A stretch of 64,000 nt of DNA from Musa acuminata AAA Group (Eukaryota; Streptophyta; Magnoliopsida; Zingiberales; Musaceae): NCBI RefSeq assembly GCF_036884655.1, contig NC_088345.1:20295001-20359000 (forward strand), given 5' to 3'. Every line of letters starts with the position of its first letter. Positions within the stretch are counted from its first letter, which is position 1. The translations under genes were made by a program, and so were the position numbers. Positions 57,036 to 64,000 of this stretch are shown in pieces. The notes beneath the pieces were generated by a model. It was not told the DNA's origin. It made no database searches and worked only from the letters and a program-made list of their open reading frames with translations.

Positions 57036-57585
57036 TTAGGATGGATCTCCGGTCATATGCCTTGAGCATCCACTATCAAGATACCATCTCTTGCTCCTAG
57101 CATGTGATGGTGTATGTTTCTGCAAGAAGGAATTATTTTTAGGTACCCATTTGCTTTTGGGTGCCTCAAAAACTAATCTAACTTGTTTATCATGTTGCAT
57201 AGACTTGATTATGGTTCCTTTAGAAACCCAAATCAATTTGTTCGGACTAATTTTCTTGAATGGACATTGGTAAGTTATATGTCCATATTTGCAACAAAAG
57301 TTGCAATTGCTTTGGTGTTGAACATGTAAGATAGGACCTTTAATGAAGGTGGTTGGATTTTGGTGAGTACTTCTCACAAATCCGATTCCACTCCTTTTAG
57401 GAACGTGACCCTTATTTGTAAGGATCATGTTTAAGGACTTGCTACCGACCTCGAATTTCTTCAAGGTGTCCTTAAGTACTAAATTCTCATTTTGGAGAGT
57501 TTCTAAATCATGGCATTTAGCACATGGAGCTAGACTATTATGATATTCAGTTTTTAATTTATCAAAAGCACACGTAAGACTATCA
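57036..57585 (-). pseudogene. gag: Sirevirus gag C-terminus with protease (element Z)
   Basis: Minus-strand frame with HNSLAPCAKCHDLETL, a coiled stretch, EVGSKSLNMIL.NKGHVPKRSGIGF, the second zinc knuckle (CNFCCKYGHITYQC), KWVPKNNSFLQ, and the protease active-site motif YLDSGCSRHMTGDPS. In this copy the codon after FL is CAG (Gln), where S and V have TAG and W has TAA. The frame is open into the LTR of W, which cuts it at 57585; the N-terminal ~340 codons should resume after W. Confidence 0.88.
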
Positions 57586-58104
57586 TGTTGAATCTCGGAT
57601 TTTGATGATGAAGTCAATTGTCATTTGTTATCTAATCTATGTGTTGAGATAAGTGTGCAGGATTAACTACGATGAGAGTAAGACAAGCAGCAGGTGTTGC
57701 GCCGGAGTCAAGATCATGATCACGTTGGGAGTTCGAGAGTTCGACGGAAGTTCGGACGGTCGTCGGAGGTTCAGAGAGAACAGATCCGAGAAGTCCAGAA
57801 GCTTGCCAAGCGAAGCTCGTCGGAACTCGCCAAGTGGATCGTCGCAAAGTCCAGGAGTATGCCGGATGTCCGCAGAAGGATCACCGAGGGTTATCGGTTG
57901 ATCGACGGAAGTTGGCAGGAAACTCGCCGGAAGAAGCGATTGACGCATCGGAGCAAAGCTGCAGAAGTTGTCTTAGAGTTAATCGTAGTTAGCATGATGA
58001 TTAAGCATGAAAATGGGAGGTGATCCCATTAGCTTAATCTTGGGGCAATTGGGCCCCTGAAAAGATTCAAAGTGGGCCGAATGGAGTGAACCATTCGGAC
58101 CCTG

Positions 58105-58670
58105 ATTGCACCAGGAGGTGCAACCGCCTGGGCTGTGGGGTTGGGAGGTGCAACCGCCCCAGCCAGGAGGTGCAACCGCCAGGGCTGCGAGGCTGGGAGG
58201 TGCAACCGCCCCAGCCGAGAGGTGCAACCGCCCAGAGCTCAGTCTTCGAGCTAGACTGGGCGGTGCAACCTCCTCTGCCAAGAGGTAGCACCGCCAGAGC
58301 TCAAGTTTCGAGCTCTGCCAGGCGATGCAACCACCGAGCTCAGTCTTCGAGCTCTGGCAGAGAGGTGCATCAGCCTGAGCTCAGTCTCGAGCTCTGCCAG
58401 GTGATGCAATCACCGAGCTCAGTCTTCGAGCTCTGGCAGAGAGGTGGATCAGCCTGAGCTCAGCTTGGAGCTCTGCCAGGTGATGCAACCACCGAGCTCA
58501 GTTTCGAGCTCTGCCAGGTGATGCAATCACCAAGCTCAGTCTTCGAGCTCTGCCAGGTGATGCAACCATCGAGCTCAGTCTTCGAGCTCTGGCAGAGAGA
58601 AGCAATCGGCAGAGCTCAGTCTTCGAGCTCTGCCAGGCGGTGCCACCTCTCCAGTCGAGAGGTGCAACCG
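58105..58670 (+). repeat. U3 array of GGTGCAACCGCC and GAGCTC hairpin motifs (W)
   Basis: First a block of AGGAGGTGCAACCGCCC boxes (58113-58280), then about nine copies of AGCTCAGTCTTCGAGCTCTG with intervening GCCAGGTGATGCAACCACC. Each GAGCTC pair can fold on itself. The array ends about 75 bp above the TATA box. Confidence 0.88.
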
Positions 58671-58741
58671 CCTGATCCCAGAATTCTGGGATTTGATCGA
58701 TTTGATCGTTTTGAGTTCGAATTTTGAATTGGGTTGGGGCC

Positions 58742-58749
58742 TATAAATA
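58742..58749 (+). promoter_or_regulatory. TATA box of Sirevirus W LTR
   Basis: TATAAATA in the context GGGGCCTATAAATACCCC, the same as in Y and the solo LTR at 16354. It marks the U3/R boundary a short distance downstream. Confidence 0.75.
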
Positions 58750-59464
58750 CCCCACCCATTCAGCACTGAAAAGATACAGACCTACACCGAAATCTTGATC
58801 TTTTCTGTGATTCTAAGAGCTCAAAAGTGTTGTAAATCCTTTAAGTCTCCTCCTTCTGTTCTTCAAGTTTTCAGTTGTAAAGTGAGGAGAGAAAGGTCTG
58901 TAAAGGTTGTCTCCTGAGCCTGTCAAAAGGAGAGAAATTGTAAAAGGGCAGTTTGGCCTTCGCCCATTGAAGGAAGGCACCTAGTTGACGTCGGCAACCT
59001 CATCGGTGGAGGAAGCCAAAAGTGGAGTAGGTCAAGGCTGACCGAACCACTCTAAATCTCTGGTTTGCGTTTATTTTCGAGCACTTTATCATTACTGCAA
59101 ACCTCCCTCATTACTACTGCTCTCTGCGCTTTCACGAACAAGTTCTAAGTGCTGTTCTTCCGAATCTGCATTCAGACGTAAATTCGTATTTTCATACATT
59201 ACAGTTTACGTTTACGTTTGATTCTGCAGAACTGTTTTCCGTGCTTTTACGAACGAGCTTCTTTGCAGTTTACACTTACATTTTAATCCTATTGATAACT
59301 GCAATCTGTCCTCTACGATTTTACGAACGAGTTTCAACATTTAGACGTAAAACTGCATTCAGACGTAAATCGGCTTTCCTCGCTCAATCATCAGATTTCA
59401 GTTCACGTTTACGTCTTAATTTCAACTGCATACTGCCTTCTGCGAGTATACAAACAAGTTTCAA

Positions 59465-59745
59465 AGTTTAGACGTAAATCTGCGTCTAGACGTAAAACTG
59501 CGTTTAGACGTAAATCTGCGTTTAGACGTAAATCTGAGTTTAAGACGTAAATCTGAGTTTAGACGTAAATCTGCGTTTAGACGTAAAACTGCGTTTAGAC
59601 GTAAATCTGCGTTTAGACGTAAATCTGCGTTTTGACGTAAAACTGCGTTTAGACGTAAATCTGAGTTTAGACGTAAACTGCGCTTAGACGCAAAACTGCG
59701 CTTAGACGCAATCTGCGCTTAGACGCAAACTGCACTTAGATACAA
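59465..59745 (+). repeat. TTTAGACGTAAA short tandem array in W LTR
   Basis: About eighteen copies of 15-16 bp, mostly TTTAGACGTAAATCTGCG or the AAACTGCG form. The first two-thirds use GTAAA; the last third shifts to CTTAGACGCAAACTGCG. It lies in the transcribed leader, 120-400 bp upstream of the primer site. Confidence 0.92.
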
Positions 59746-59868
59746 ACTGAGAATTTGCTTTTGCATCATAATAGTTTTTGAACGAACGCAGCTTTTGGTT
59801 TTTAATCGCTGTAAGATTTCCGCTGCACTAATTCACCCCCCCCTCTTAGTGCTCTCGATCCTAACAAT

Positions 59869-59880
59869 TGGTATCAGAGC
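59869..59880 (+). other. Primer-binding site of Sirevirus W
   Basis: TGGTATCAGAGC, 2 bp after the LTR end, matching the initiator-Met tRNA 3' end exactly. Confidence 0.92.
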
Positions 59881-59916
59881 AAGGTTAACTCTCTAAAGGA
59901 TTAAAACCCAAGAGAG

Positions 59917-61500
59917 ATGGCATACGCCGGAAACCAAGAGGGGCATTCGATTACACGTCCACCCATGTTCAGTGGAACGGACTACACTTACTGGAAGACC
60001 CGAATGAGGATCTTTCTTATTTCTATGGATTTTGAACTGTGGAACCTTGTTGAAAATGGATTTTCAAAATCTTCTCTTCCAATGATCGATTGGAACGATT
60101 TGGAGAAGAAGGCTTTCGCTCTTAATGCAAAGGCTATGAATGCCTTATTTTGCGCACTTGATAAAAACGAGTTTAATCGTGTTTCAACTTGCGAAACTGC
60201 TTTTGATATTTGGCACACACTTGAAGTGACCCACGAGGGCACAAGTAGAGTGAAAGAGTCAAAAATCAATCTGTTGCTGCATTCTTTTGAACTTTTCCGA
60301 ATGAAACCGAGTGAAACCATTGGCGACATGTTTACCCGTTTCACGGATGTCGTCAACGGTCTAAAAGGACTCGGAAAGAGCTTTTCGGATTTTGAGCTTG
60401 TTAATAAGATACTAAGATCCCTTCCTAAGAGTTGGGATCCTAAAGTCACCGCCATTCAAGAGGCAAAAGATCTGCGAAATTTCCCTCTTGAAGAACTAAT
60501 CGGGTCATTAATGACCTACGAAATGACCTGCAAAGCTCATGAAGAGCAAGAAGACATCCTTCCAAAGAACAGGAAGGATATGGCACTTAAAACTTCTGAA
60601 TGCCACTTGAGAGAAAACTCAAGTGATGAGGATTGTGACGATGACTTGGCACTTTTGACAAGAAAGTTTAAGAAATTCTTCAAAAGAAACAAGTTTAAAA
60701 ACGATGTGAAAAATAAACTTGAACCCAAGAAGGACCAAGTAATCTTCTACGAATGTAAAAAGCCGGGACACTACAAGAGTGATTGTCCCCAAGTCAAGAA
60801 AAGAACAACAAAGAAGAAGGCGCTCCAAGCAACATGGGATGATTCGAGCGCATCTGAGGAAGAAGAGTCCAACACCGAGCAAGTTGCTCATTACGCCTTT
60901 ATGGCCATCGAAGAGGAGGTAACGGATTTATTAGATGCTGATTTATCTTTCGATGAATTATTAAATGCCTTCCATGATTTATTTGATGAATGCAAAGTTA
61001 TAAATAGAAAATACAAGTTGCTAAAAAAGGTACATGATAATCTTACTTGTGAGTTTGATAAGTTAAAAGTCGAACATCATGATAGTTTAAATTCATGTAT
61101 CAAATGTCATGATTTAGAAACTATACAAAAAGAAAACTTGCTACTTAAGGACACCTTGAAGAAATTTGAGGTTGGTAGCAAGTCATTAAACATGATCCTT
61201 ACAAACAAGGGTCATGCTCCCAAAAGAAGTGGGATTGGATTTGTGAGGAGTCCTCACCGAAATCCAACTACCTTTGTAAAAGGCCCCATCTTACATGTTC
61301 AAAACCAAACCAAGTGCAACTTTTGTTGCAAATCTGGACACAAGACACATTGTTGTCCATTCAAGAAAATAAGTCCAAACAAATTAATTTGGGTTCCTAA
61401 AGGAACCATGATAAACTCTATGCAACATGATAGAAAATGTAGATCTATTTATGAGGCACCCAAAAGCAAATGGGTTCCTAAAGATCATCCCTTCCTATAA
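59917..61500 (+). CDS. gag: Gag polyprotein of Sirevirus W (intact 527-codon frame)
   Basis: The only uninterrupted full-length gag in the window. The ATG at 59917 aligns with the gag starts of S and R and lies 37 bp after the primer site. Residues ~20-230 form the copia retro-gag domain (DYTYWKTRMRIFLISMDFE, LNAKAMNALFCALDKNEF, LLHSFELF, LEELIGSLMTYEM). An acidic stretch (SSDEDCDDDL) and a Lys-rich linker follow. A first zinc knuckle at ~277-290 has Phe where the first Cys is expected (FYECKKPGHYKSDC). A coiled-coil-like region lies at ~330-420. The second knuckle at ~467 is intact (CNFCCKSGHKTHCC). It ends KDHPFL and TAA, exactly where pol begins in relatives. The predicted role is particle assembly and RNA packaging. 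No protease follows. Confidence 0.93.
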   Translation: MAYAGNQEGHSITRPPMFSGTDYTYWKTRMRIFLISMDFELWNLVENGFSKSSLPMIDWNDLEKKAFALNAKAMNALFCALDKNEFNRVSTCETAFDIWHTLEVTHEGTSRVKESKINLLLHSFELFRMKPSETIGDMFTRFTDVVNGLKGLGKSFSDFELVNKILRSLPKSWDPKVTAIQEAKDLRNFPLEELIGSLMTYEMTCKAHEEQEDILPKNRKDMALKTSECHLRENSSDEDCDDDLALLTRKFKKFFKRNKFKNDVKNKLEPKKDQVIFYECKKPGHYKSDCPQVKKRTTKKKALQATWDDSSASEEEESNTEQVAHYAFMAIEEEVTDLLDADLSFDELLNAFHDLFDECKVINRKYKLLKKVHDNLTCEFDKLKVEHHDSLNSCIKCHDLETIQKENLLLKDTLKKFEVGSKSLNMILTNKGHAPKRSGIGFVRSPHRNPTTFVKGPILHVQNQTKCNFCCKSGHKTHCCPFKKISPNKLIWVPKGTMINSMQHDRKCRSIYEAPKSKWVPKDHPFL

Positions 61501-61919
61501 AAACATTAAAAGTCTAGGCCGGAGCAAGAAATAATTTTCTGCTCCTTGACTCTCAATGGTCATAAACCAAGAATCAAAAAGGAACTCACAACGCTTAAGT
61601 AACAAGTGGAAGTTGTGAAATCACAAAAACGATACAACCTTATTAGAAACATATGATATCCTAATTCACATACCCCCCTGATCTTCAAAACCCGTTCATC
61701 TACGAATTAATTCTTGTAGAAACTAAATATGTCATAATCTTAAAAGGGATACCAAACAAACATACGTATGCACGTTAAAAGATCTATCTTGATCGTACAA
61801 AGAGCTTCTTCCTTAAATAAAAACTCATACGAAATCATGTAACAAACATTAATTGCTCTGAAACTCTCCTCAAGGCAAAGACTCCCTAATCAAATCATCT
61901 TAGGTGCTCACCTGCTGCA
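61501..61919 (+). other. W post-gag non-coding segment
   Basis: No credible ORF on either strand. The sequence is unlike the protease and integrase region of S, V and Z from the gag stop onward, so the pol replacement boundary lies at, or within a few bases of, 61500. Confidence 0.6.
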
Positions 61920-62030
61920 GGCGGTGGCACCTCTCCAGCTGGCGGTGGCACCTCCAGCCATCACGGGTTGCCAGAGGTTGCACCGCTCCAGCCAGAGGTG
62001 CAACCGCCAGCAAGCTCTGCCCTTTAAAAC
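61920..62030 (+). promoter_or_regulatory. Promoter-like block upstream of the W cargo ORF
   Basis: A GC-rich block with GGCGGTGGCACCTC (twice), AGAGGTTGCACCGCTCC and AGAGGTGCAACCGCC. These are the same boxes that fill the LTR U3 arrays. It is followed by the TATA-like TTTAAAA at 62023-62029, then a C/T-rich stretch (62055-62120) typical of plant 5' leaders, and the ATG at 62275. Position and motif content suggest an internal promoter; this is inference. Confidence 0.55.
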
Positions 62031-62274
62031 CACACTAGGGCCGGCTAAGGAACCGACCCCAACTCACCCCCATTTCCTCCTCTACTCTTCCAAGTCTCCT
62101 CCATTCCCATTTCACGCCTCTAAGCCTTCCAAATACCTCCCATTTCGGAGCAAAACATCAAGAAACCTTCCTTCTCTTGAAGATTTCACAAAGGTACTCT
62201 CTAAGAAGCTCTTAAATTCTGTTTTGTTCTTCATTTACTTTAGCTCATCATCATCCCTCTAAACAGCAGTAGTA

Positions 62275-63396
62275 ATGGGATCTAGAAGATCCTCAAGGGA
62301 CAAGGGAAAGAGGAGAGTAGTAGAAGAGTTTGATCTCACTCTTTTTGATTCCAAAAACCATGCTGAAAAATTTCTCTCCTTCGAACTAAGAAGCATCAAT
62401 AAGGGAAAATACGTAGATCTGAATGAACTAAGAGATGTAGAGACTATCCATTGGTTTGCAAACCTAAATCTACTTCCCATTTTGCAGATCAACGAACCCA
62501 TTTATCCTAGACTAGTTAGATTGTTTTACAACAACATGCAAATAGATGATGAAGAAAGGATATCAACCTATCTCTTAGGACAACACATCTCAATCACTGA
62601 TAGATTCATTTGTGATATGATAGGTATTCCCATGAAAAGCATATGACTTTACTTTAAAGGATCATGGGATGAAAAAACTATTGAAACATCCTACGTTGAA
62701 GCCTTAAGAACAATCCTTGCCAATCCTAACATAGAATCTATTCCTAAAAGTTGTGAACATCTAATGCCCTTTAACACTAAGATACTTCATCATATCATGA
62801 CTAGTATAATTCTTCCTAAGCAATACCATCATGATGAAGTGAGTCAATTGGAATTAGGAATTATGTACCTAATCATGAAAGAACGTGACATTTGTCTTGG
62901 CTATCTGATCCAACAAAACATGTTGGAATTATCTATGAAAGATATGATGCTCCCATATGGTGGAATTATTACTAGAATAATGAAAGCTTACGACATTCAA
63001 ATACCACTAGAAGAAGAAGTAATGAAATCAGATAGATTCAGCATAATAAACAAAAATCTACTTCACCGACTAAGATGTCACTATAGAAACGGTAACTGGG
63101 TTAGAATGCCTAGAAGAACTGATCCCCCTCAGCCTGAACCTGAACCTAAACCAGAGCCGGAAACCCCAGTCTTTAGGAGTACCCACTCTCCTCCGATCTG
63201 TCCCTTTGAGGAAACACATCCGGTTGAGCAAACTCACACATCATCCATCGAAGATATCGGGATTCGGATGGACCGATTTGAACAAAGACAAGAACGGCTT
63301 GAACTTCGACAAGATCAAATCCTAACCGAGCTGCAGCAAATCCATCGACAATTTGACTCTTTACTTAGGCACTTTAATCTTCCACCTCATGAATAA
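62275..63396 (+). pseudogene. Cargo ORF: plant transposon-protein (Transposase_32-like), one internal stop
   Basis: A single frame of 374 codons with one TGA at 62644-62646 (codon 124), flanked by continuous homologous-looking text (CDMIGIPMKSI stop LYFKGSWDE). Start ATG at 62275 reads MGSRRSSRDKGKRRVVEEFD. Features: a basic N-terminus, then IHWFANLNLLP, YPRLVRLFYNNM, ITDRFICDMIGIP and LGIMYLIM. These resemble the Pfam 'putative plant transposon protein' family (PF20167), which I recall as containing VR.FY.N and I...LG.P motifs; not checked. The C-terminus is a PEPEPKPEPE spacer and a heptad-rich coiled coil (~330-365, MDRFEQRQERLELRQDQIL). The biochemical function of the family is unknown. 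Integration inside a gag-bearing Sirevirus in place of pol is unusual. Confidence 0.7.
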
Positions 63397-63766
63397 GCTT
63401 GTATAAACATCTGATGTTTTTGATATGACATGTTGTAAACTCCTTATGTTATTCATGAAGGACTTTGTCTTTATGGTTACCTGATATGCTGTACATATGT
63501 TACCCTGATATGGTTATCTTTGTCTGTGTAAGCATATTTGCAAACATCTCTTGTTGTTTATCTCGATTTTTGCACTGAAACTAAAAAGGTTTAAAAGCCT
63601 ATGCCTTGAAAATATGAAGCAACATACCAATGTAAGTTGATAAGTTAGCAGTATGACATTGATATGGTTGCTATTGCTAATATGATTGCTATCATGCCAT
63701 GTATCAAGATATCAAACAAAAATTTGCATCATACGAGCTGATATCTTACCATGTGATGCAATGCTA
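63397..63766 (+). other. W AT-rich sequence downstream of the cargo ORF
   Basis: No ORF. Repeated GATATG, TATGTT and GCAACATA-like words suggest a worn repeat. The segment leads into the 46-bp array. Confidence 0.5.
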
Positions 63767-64000
63767 CACTTGCTGAAATAAAAATCCTGCTATGCAATAT
63801 GATACAATGCTACACTTGCTGAAATAAAAATCCTGCTGTGCAATATGATACAATGCTACACTTGCTGAAATAAAAATCCTGCTATGCAATATGATACAAT
63901 GCTACACTTGCTGAAATAAAAATCCTGCTGTGCAATATGATACAATGCTACACTTGCTGAAATAAAAATACTGCTATGCAATATGATATAATGCTGCACT
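63767..64000 (+). repeat. 46-bp tandem array in W, continuing past the window
   Basis: CACTTGCTGAAATAAAAATC starts at 63767, 63813, 63859, 63905 and 63951, and CACT recurs at 63997. The exact period is 46 bp, with over five units visible. Units alternate TGCTATGC and TGCTGTGC, giving a 92-bp super-period. The position corresponds to the 3' spacer arrays of other Sireviruses, but the unit is different. Confidence 0.95.

Larger units (their letters stand above)
51887..57585 (-). mobile_element. Sirevirus Z (Ty1/copia), minus strand, best-preserved pol
   Basis: 3' LTR (51887-53074), polypurine tract, spacer, full-length pol and the C-terminal part of gag, cut at 57585 by the LTR of W. The left flank is gaaca (51882-51886), in the gag of Y. 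Confidence 0.9.
57586..59866 (+). mobile_element. 5' LTR of Sirevirus W
   Basis: TGTTGAATCTCGG to CTCTCGATCCTAACA, 2281 bp, close to Y and to the solo LTR at 12078. Parts in order: U3 with a long array (58105-58670), a TATA box at 58742-58749, transcribed R/U5 with the TTTAGACGTAAA array (59465-59745), and a C-run near 59836. Confidence 0.93.
57586..64000 (+). mobile_element. Sirevirus W, non-autonomous: gag plus cargo ORF, no pol seen
   Basis: 5' LTR, primer site, full gag, 0.8 kb of non-coding DNA with a promoter-like block, an extra ORF, and then AT-rich DNA with a 46-bp tandem array reaching the window end. No protease, integrase, RT or RNase H motif is seen between gag and the window edge. 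The 3' LTR must lie beyond 64000, so a pol placed unusually far downstream cannot be excluded. The left flank is tatca (57581-57585). Confidence 0.8.

Noticed and set aside
62194..62243. Possible 50-bp intron in the cargo ORF leader (AAG/GTACTC ... CTTTAG/CTC)
   Set aside because: Shorter than the usual lower limit of plant introns and not needed to keep the frame.
61924..62262. 112-aa ORF before the cargo ORF
   Set aside because: It begins in the motif block and reads a pyrimidine-rich leader (Pro/Ser-rich, low complexity). It is more likely untranslated.
1..64000. rRNA or tRNA genes
   Set aside because: No cloverleaf or rRNA core sequence was recognised. The tRNA-like TGGTATCAGAGC strings are primer-binding sites next to LTR ends.

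Overview
The window reads as gene-poor, repeat-dense plant nuclear DNA. Nearly all of the 64 kb can be assigned to LTR retrotransposons or their remains. Evidence for a plant: Ty1/copia elements of the Sirevirus (SIRE/Maximus) type and of an Angela/BARE-like type, a chromodomain Ty3/gypsy element, and primer-binding sites matching the plant initiator-Met tRNA 3' end (TGGTATCAGAGC and variants). The repeat families remind me of Zingiberales monocots such as Musa, but that is memory and not a search. No host gene, rRNA, tRNA or CRISPR array is supported.

Layout. 1-18025 is an old Angela-like LTR region (minus strand) invaded repeatedly. A solo Angela-like LTR lies at 695-2287 (TSD catag). A minus-strand Sirevirus, here called T (2501-17293), contains a decayed plus-strand Sirevirus S (4491 to about 11410). 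T's own 5' LTR was hit by two solo Sirevirus LTRs, at 12078-14719 (TSD gcact) and 15421-16996 (TSD gtcct/gttct). 18026-20786 is the 5' end of a minus-strand Sirevirus (R). 20787-25982 is a 5'-truncated plus-strand Angela-like element (Q) with its 3' LTR. 25983-29273 is non-coding repeat, probably part of a large Ty3/gypsy LTR, with a 30-bp tandem array. 29274-36620 is two copies of one chromodomain Ty3/gypsy element in opposite orientation (G1 and G2). 36621-38596 is the 3' end of a plus Sirevirus (U).

38597-64000 is a chain of Sireviruses of alternating orientation: V (minus), X (minus), Y (plus), Z (minus), W (plus). Y interrupts X, Z interrupts Y and W interrupts Z, so the right halves of Z, Y and X should lie beyond the window. 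Z has the best preserved pol (protease, integrase, reverse transcriptase and RNase H, with few stops).

The most unusual unit is W (57586 to the window end). It has a 2.3-kb LTR, a primer-binding site and an uninterrupted 527-codon gag. Where pol should follow, it instead carries a second ORF (62275-63396, one internal stop) resembling the plant-specific 'putative plant transposon protein' family (Transposase_32-like). A short array of the same GGCGGTG/CACC-type motifs found in the LTR U3, plus a TATA-like site, lies just upstream of that ORF. W therefore looks like a non-autonomous Sirevirus that keeps its own Gag, has replaced pol with a cargo ORF, and probably depends on Z- or V-like relatives for Pol.
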